Part shown: piece after piece, positions 6,647-10,267 of the stretch
Layout: each line of letters begins with the position of its first letter
How positions within the stretch are numbered: the stretch's first letter is position 1
From: Bacillota bacterium
GTDB taxonomy: Bacteria; Bacillota; Clostridia; Lachnospirales; Lachnospiraceae
NCBI GenBank assembly: GCA_023436065.1
Contig: JAEZKU010000047.1
Coordinates: 1 to 10,267, forward strand
Reading direction: 5' to 3'
DNA length: 10,267 bases
Notes under the pieces: model-generated
Seen by the model: the letters and a program-made list of their open reading frames with translations, nothing else
Database searches by the model: none
Told to the model about the DNA's origin: nothing
Translations under genes and position numbers: made by a program

Positions 6647-6778
6647 TGCTAACAATATGATTACAGGCAAACAAAACAGAATCAAATGCGGTATCGTACT
6701 TAATGTAGAAGCCGCTGAACCTACAATTGTTGATTTTGTACTTGATTGCTTTGATATTAAAATATGGAGGTGAATTTT

Positions 6779-7000
6779 ATGGCAAGTAATAATAATAGTG
6801 GTTCTAACAGAGCTGAAGTTCCTCAGGCAAGAGAAGCCCTCGATCGTTTCAAAATGGAGATCGCGAATGAAATCGGTGTTCCGTTAAAACAAGGCTATAA
6901 TGGTGATTTAACCAGTAAGCAGAACGGTTCTGTAGGCGGAGAAATGGTAAAACGTATGATCAGACAGCAGGAACAACAGATGTCTGGCGGCCAGCAGTAA
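6779..7000 (+). CDS. Alpha/beta-type small acid-soluble spore protein (SASP)
   Basis: These 73-residue DNA-binding proteins are made in the forespore, saturate spore DNA to protect it, and are degraded at germination by the GPR protease. The match is clear: EVPQAREALDRFKMEIANEI followed by GVPLKQGYNGDLTSKQNG and VGGEMVKRMI. The GPR cleavage region is KMEIANE, with cleavage expected between Glu27 and Ile28. The C-terminus is Gln-rich. The start is the ATG at 6779, with GGAGGTG (6767-6772 region) 6 nt upstream. An in-frame ATG at 6764 overlaps that ribosome binding site and is not the start. The gene is monocistronic, ending in a strong terminator. Expression is expected from sigma-G in the forespore, but I found no convincing sigma-G promoter. 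Confidence 0.95.
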   Translation: MASNNNSGSNRAEVPQAREALDRFKMEIANEIGVPLKQGYNGDLTSKQNGSVGGEMVKRMIRQQEQQMSGGQQ

Positions 7001-7021
7001 TTAAAATATGAGTAACTAAAG

Positions 7022-7067
7022 AAAATCACCGACCGGGATGTGAAAGCATCCCGATCGGTGATTTTTT
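7022..7067 (+). terminator. Strong Rho-independent terminator of the SASP gene
   Basis: AAAATCACCGA (7022-7032) pairs with TCGGTGATTTT (7055-7065), and after one C/A mismatch CGGGATG (7034-7040) pairs with CATCCCG (7047-7053) around a 6-nt loop. The 18-bp stem ends in a T6 run (7062-7067), 22 nt after the stop codon. Confidence 0.93.
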
Positions 7068-7099
7068 GAGGCTATATTTTCGATTAGTTAAAATTTTCG

Positions 7100-7129
7100 T
7101 TTCCATATTTTCGTTATCTATGCTAAAAT
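7100..7129 (+). promoter_or_regulatory. Probable sigma-A promoter of glmM
   Basis: An extended -10, TGC then TAAAAT (7121-7129), lies 18 bp after TTTCCA (7100-7105). It sits just after the SASP terminator and would give a leader of about 100 nt. A TATAAT at 7211-7216 is too close to the start codon and has no -35. Confidence 0.5.
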
Positions 7130-7237
7130 ATTACGAGGTACGGTGATTCGGAAATCATTATTGTTATGCCGATCGGACATGAGTTGTGGCGAGACGGGCA
7201 TATACTTATATATAATATAGAAAGGATTATAGATACC

Positions 7238-8587
7238 ATGGGAAAATATTTCGGAACAGACGGCTTTCGCGGGGAGGCTAATGTTAATTTGACAGTAATG
7301 CATGCTTACAAGGTTGGAAGATTTTTAGGGTATTATTATGGGAGAGAGCATAAAGCGAATATTGTAATAGGAAAGGATACCAGAAGATCCAGTTATATGT
7401 TTGAGTATTCTTTGGTAGCAGGGCTGACGGCAAGCGGAGCAGATGTATATCTTCTTCATGTTACCCCGACACCCAGTATATCCTACGTCGTAAGAAGCGG
7501 AGATTTTGATTGTGGTATTATGATCTCTGCAAGTCATAACCCATATTATGATAATGGAATTAAAGTGATCAACGGCAGCGGCTATAAGCTGGAAGCAGAG
7601 GTAGAGGAGTTGATCGAGCAGTATATCGACAGTGAAGTGGATACCCTTCCCTTTGCCACGCGTGAAAATATAGGAAGAACTGTAGATTATGCAATCGGAA
7701 GAAACCGTTATATCGGTTATCTTATTTCTTTGGCCACCAGATCATTTTCCGATAAGAAGGTAGGTCTTGATCTCGCGAACGGTGCTGCCACTACCGTGGC
7801 GAAGGGCGTGTTTGATGCACTGGGAGCAAAGACCTATGTGATCAACGGAGATCCTGACGGTACCAACATCAACCGCCAATGTGGTTCCACCCATATTGAG
7901 CATCTGCAGAAATTTGTTGTAGAGAATAAGCTGGATGTAGGATTTGCTTATGACGGAGATGCGGATCGATGTCTGGCAGTGGATGAAAAAGGCAATATTA
8001 TTGATGGCGACCTGATCATGTATCTCTGCGGTGTGTACATGAAGGGACGCAACGATCTTAAGAATAATACTGTGGTGACTACCATCATGTCCAATCTCGG
8101 CTTATATAAAGCATTGGATAATAAAGGGATTTTGTATGAAAAGACCGCAGTTGGAGATAAATATGTATATGAAAATATGATGACCAACGGTCATTCCATC
8201 GGTGGAGAACAATCCGGTCACATCATCTTCAGTAAGCATGCAACCACCGGTGACGGTATACTGACTTCTCTTAAGCTTATGGAGGTTATGCTTGAGAGTA
8301 AGGCACCTCTGTCGGAGCTCTTGAAAGATATCACGATTTTTCCGCAACTAATGAAGAATGTAAAGGTACATAACAAGAAAACTGTTATGGATGATCGAAA
8401 GGTATTGGAGGTTGTTGCTGCAGTCGAGAAGGAACTCGGCGACGATGGTCGTATTTTAGTCAGAGAGAGTGGTACGGAACCGGTAGTCCGTGTTATGGTG
8501 GAAGCAGCGACTCAGGAGATTTGCCAGACTATGGTTGACCGTGTGATTGAGGTCATGAAGGCTCAGGGTCATGTGCTGAATGCATAA
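7238..8587 (+). CDS. glmM: Phosphoglucosamine mutase
   Basis: GlmM converts glucosamine-6-phosphate to glucosamine-1-phosphate in the cytoplasm, feeding UDP-GlcNAc and so peptidoglycan synthesis. At 449 residues it has the standard length. The N-terminus MGKYFGTDGFRGEAN is characteristic. The phosphoserine is Ser99 in MISASHNPYYDNG, the magnesium site is YDGDADR (238-244), the sugar-binding loop is GGEQSGH (322-328), and the phosphate-binding loop is RESGTEPVVRVM (409-420). These set it apart from general phosphomannomutases. I chose the ATG at 7238 because the family begins there and AAAGGA lies about 11 nt upstream. An in-frame ATG at 7166 would add 24 unrelated residues and has no ribosome binding site. 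No clear terminator follows, so some read-through into tig is possible. Confidence 0.97.
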   Translation: MGKYFGTDGFRGEANVNLTVMHAYKVGRFLGYYYGREHKANIVIGKDTRRSSYMFEYSLVAGLTASGADVYLLHVTPTPSISYVVRSGDFDCGIMISASHNPYYDNGIKVINGSGYKLEAEVEELIEQYIDSEVDTLPFATRENIGRTVDYAIGRNRYIGYLISLATRSFSDKKVGLDLANGAATTVAKGVFDALGAKTYVINGDPDGTNINRQCGSTHIEHLQKFVVENKLDVGFAYDGDADRCLAVDEKGNIIDGDLIMYLCGVYMKGRNDLKNNTVVTTIMSNLGLYKALDNKGILYEKTAVGDKYVYENMMTNGHSIGGEQSGHIIFSKHATTGDGILTSLKLMEVMLESKAPLSELLKDITIFPQLMKNVKVHNKKTVMDDRKVLEVVAAVEKELGDDGRILVRESGTEPVVRVMVEAATQEICQTMVDRVIEVMKAQGHVLNA

Positions 8588-8638
8588 TTTTATGTAAAAA
8601 ATTTGTCAATTAGTAAAAAGTGACCAGGAAAAATAAAA

Positions 8639-8668
8639 TTGCTATTTACAGAAACCTTATGTTATAAT
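8639..8668 (+). promoter_or_regulatory. Sigma-A type promoter of tig
   Basis: TTGCTA (8639-8644) is followed after 18 bp by a perfect TATAAT (8663-8668) carrying the extended TGT motif (8660-8662). The predicted start near 8675 gives a leader of about 150 nt. Confidence 0.65.
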
Positions 8669-8828
8669 ATACTATTGTCAAAATGTCTGTAAAATCAGAC
8701 AATTATGTACTTTTGCATATATAAGCTTTAATCAATATAAATAGCAAAAAGTAACGTACAAATCAATCAGGGAAAAAACCTTTAGCTAAAAGGAGTAAAT
8801 CCCAAGAATAATGGAGGAATTAGATACA
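8669..8828 (+). other. tig leader with three inverted repeats
   Basis: The leader holds TGTCTG-N6-CAGACA (8684-8701), right after the expected transcription start; ACTTTTGC (8709-8716) facing GCAAAAAGT (8744-8752), pairing with one bulge; and CCTTT-AGCTA-AAAGG (8779-8793), which would cover an AAAGGAG at 8789-8795. That AAAGGAG is 15 nt from the nearest ATG (8811), so it is not the obvious ribosome binding site. No riboswitch class is recognised. Confidence 0.4.
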
Positions 8829-10115
8829 ATGAGTGTACAGGTAGAAAAATTAGAGAAGAATATGGCAAAGCTTACGATAGAGGCTTCCGCTGAGGATTTT
8901 GAAGATGCATTACAGAAGGCATATTTAAAGAATAAGAATAAGATTAATGTTCAGGGCTTTCGTAAGGGTAAGGCACCCCGTGCTCTAATTGAGAAGATGT
9001 ACGGCGTAAGCATTTTCTATGAGGATGCTGCAAATGAGCTGATTCCCGGAGCATATGAGCAGGCGGCTAACGAAAGCGGTCTTGAGATCGTATCCAGACC
9101 TGAAATTGATGTGGTTCAGGTTGAGAAGGGTAAGAGCTTTATCTTCACGGCTGAAGTAGCTTTAAAGCCGGAAGTAACCTTAGGCACCTATAAGGGCATT
9201 AAGGTAGAGAAGAAGACTGTAGTCGTAACGGATGATGAGGTTATGGCTCAGATCGACAAAGAGCGTGAGCAGAATTCCAGAACAATCACAATCGAAGACA
9301 GAGCAGTGCAGGATGGTGATATCGCAGTCATCGACTTTGAGGGCTTTGTTGACGGTGTTGCATTTGAGGGCGGTAAGGGTGAGAATTATTCTCTTACCAT
9401 CGGTTCCCATTCCTTCATTGATACCTTTGAGGAGCAGTTGATCGGTAAGGCAATCGGTGAGGAAGTTGAAGTTAACGTTACCTTCCCTGAGGAGTATCAG
9501 GCGAAGGAGCTTGCAGGCAAGCCTGCGTTGTTTAAGGTAACGGTTAAGGAAATCAAGGTAAAGGAGCTTCCTGAGTTAGATGATGATTTTGCACAGGATG
9601 TTTCCGAATTTGATACCTTAGATGAATACAAAGCGAATATCACGGCTACAATTAAGGAAAATAAGGAAAAAGAATTAAAGACTGCCAAGGAAAACGAAGT
9701 AGTTGATAAGATTATTGAGAATGCAACGATGGATATTCCCGAGCCTATGATTAACTCCCAGGTAAACCAGATGGCTGAGGAGTTTGCTCAGAGAATGCAG
9801 TATCAGGGTCTTTCCATTGAGCAGTACTTCCAGTTTACAGGTATGGATGCTAAGAAATTCATGGATAGCTTAAGACCTCAGGCATTAAAGCGTATCCAGA
9901 GCAGACTGGTATTAGAGGCAGTAGCAAAGGCAGAGAAGATTGAGGTTTCTGAAGAGGATTTAGAGAAGGAACTGAAGGATATGGCATCCATGTATCAGAT
10001 GGAAGCAGATAAGCTGAAGGAATTAATCGGCGAGAAGGAGAAAGAGCAGATTAAGGCCGACATCGCTGTTCAGAAGGCAGTTGATTTTGTAGTAGCGAAG
10101 GCGAAAGAAGCATAA
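8829..10115 (+). CDS. tig: Trigger factor, ribosome-associated chaperone and prolyl isomerase
   Basis: Trigger factor binds at the ribosome exit tunnel and shields nascent chains. The 428-residue length is normal. The N-terminal ribosome-binding domain carries the signature GFRKGKAP (43-50). An FKBP-type isomerase domain covers roughly 160-245 (DGDIAVIDFEGFVDG, then FEEQLIGKAIGEEVEVNVTFPEEY). The rest is the charged, helical C-terminal chaperone domain. The start is the ATG at 8829 giving MSVQVEKLEKNMAKL, the usual N-terminus, with GGAGG (8813-8817) 11 nt upstream. An in-frame ATG at 8811 overlaps that site and would add only six residues. The next gene, clpP, begins 44 nt after the stop with no terminator between, so the two are probably co-transcribed. 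Confidence 0.97.
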   Translation: MSVQVEKLEKNMAKLTIEASAEDFEDALQKAYLKNKNKINVQGFRKGKAPRALIEKMYGVSIFYEDAANELIPGAYEQAANESGLEIVSRPEIDVVQVEKGKSFIFTAEVALKPEVTLGTYKGIKVEKKTVVVTDDEVMAQIDKEREQNSRTITIEDRAVQDGDIAVIDFEGFVDGVAFEGGKGENYSLTIGSHSFIDTFEEQLIGKAIGEEVEVNVTFPEEYQAKELAGKPALFKVTVKEIKVKELPELDDDFAQDVSEFDTLDEYKANITATIKENKEKELKTAKENEVVDKIIENATMDIPEPMINSQVNQMAEEFAQRMQYQGLSIEQYFQFTGMDAKKFMDSLRPQALKRIQSRLVLEAVAKAEKIEVSEEDLEKELKDMASMYQMEADKLKELIGEKEKEQIKADIAVQKAVDFVVAKAKEA

Positions 10116-10159
10116 ACAACCAAGTGAGAGCTTTATTACCAGATAAGGAGGATAAATGT

Positions 10160-10267
10160 ATGAGTTTAGTACCTTATGTCATTGAGCAAACAAGCCGCGG
10201 CGAAAGAAGCTACGACATCTATTCCAGATTGTTAAAGGAAAGAATCATTTTCCTCGGAGAAGAAGTA
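10160..10267 (+). CDS. clpP: ATP-dependent Clp protease proteolytic subunit, N-terminal fragment
   Basis: The window ends after 36 codons, which read MSLVPYVIEQTSRGERSYDI then YSRLLKERIIFLGEEV. This is the typical ClpP N-terminus, including the axial-loop and the first helix region. The catalytic Ser-His-Asp residues lie outside the window. ClpP forms the barrel protease that works with ClpX or ClpC. AAGGAGG (10145-10151) lies 8 nt before the ATG. The tig-clpP order is common in Firmicutes, usually followed by clpX. Confidence 0.95.
   Translation, partial: MSLVPYVIEQTSRGERSYDIYSRLLKERIIFLGEEV

Larger units (their letters stand above)
6306..6778. other. Divergent AT-rich intergenic region between the transglutaminase-like and spore protein genes
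   Basis: This 473-bp region holds the minus-strand promoter, a plus-strand extended -10, two matching palindromes and several short repeats, listed separately. The part from 6560 to 6763 has a plus-strand open frame of 66 codons (6573-6773) without a ribosome binding site, which I do not call as a gene. For the spore protein I looked for a sigma-G promoter: CATAATA at 6626-6632 fits the -10 pattern CATnnTA, but there is no matching -35 and it lies about 150 nt from the start codon, so it is weak. Confidence 0.6.

Noticed and set aside
7169..7176. CCGATCGG palindrome as an operator near glmM
   Set aside because: The same 8-mer occurs in the SASP terminator stem (7051-7058) and it is not placed over the probable promoter; likely chance.
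7166..7237. N-terminal extension of GlmM from the ATG at 7166
   Set aside because: The extra 24 residues do not resemble the family, no ribosome binding site precedes them, and MGKYFGTDGFRG at 7238 is the standard start.
7068..7237. glmS-type ribozyme or another riboswitch upstream of glmM
   Set aside because: The ribozyme precedes glmS, not glmM, and no conserved core or stable structured leader is visible here.

Overview
The window looks like a chromosomal stretch of a spore-forming Clostridia bacterium, most likely Lachnospiraceae (Clostridium cluster XIVa). The evidence is an alpha/beta-type small acid-soluble spore protein, moderately AT-rich DNA, strong GGAGG-type ribosome binding sites, and the pair trigger factor then ClpP. 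The family assignment rests on gene content and protein style only; no database was searched.

Layout. At 2-607 (+) is the 3' end of a gene for a protein with a proline-rich repeat stalk and a cysteine-rich C-terminal domain. At 692-1252 (+) is a DJ-1/PfpI-family protein with its own near-consensus promoter. Converging on it from the minus strand is an AGCS-family sodium:alanine/glycine symporter (2593-1277). Further along the minus strand is a two-gene unit, ddl then murF (5198-2767), with a recognisable promoter and a hairpin terminator. Next, still on the minus strand, is a probably exported transglutaminase-like protein (6305-5487). A 473-bp AT-rich divergent region (6306-6778) holds promoter-like elements on both strands and a pair of matching palindromes. 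The plus strand then carries the spore protein gene (6779-7000) with a strong terminator, glmM (7238-8587), tig (8829-10115) and the first 36 codons of clpP (from 10160).

How the genes fit together. Three genes serve peptidoglycan synthesis: GlmM makes glucosamine-1-phosphate for UDP-GlcNAc, Ddl makes D-Ala-D-Ala, and MurF attaches that dipeptide to UDP-MurNAc-tripeptide. The nearby alanine-type symporter could supply alanine to the same pathway, but that link is only inferred from position. Trigger factor and ClpP form a protein folding and turnover pair. The spore protein protects DNA in the spore.

Most of the window is ordinary housekeeping. The two parts that deserve a second look are the proline/cysteine-rich protein at the left edge and the twin TAGGT-N6-ACCTA palindromes in the divergent region. 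I see no phage, insertion sequence, CRISPR array, tRNA, rRNA or recognisable riboswitch.
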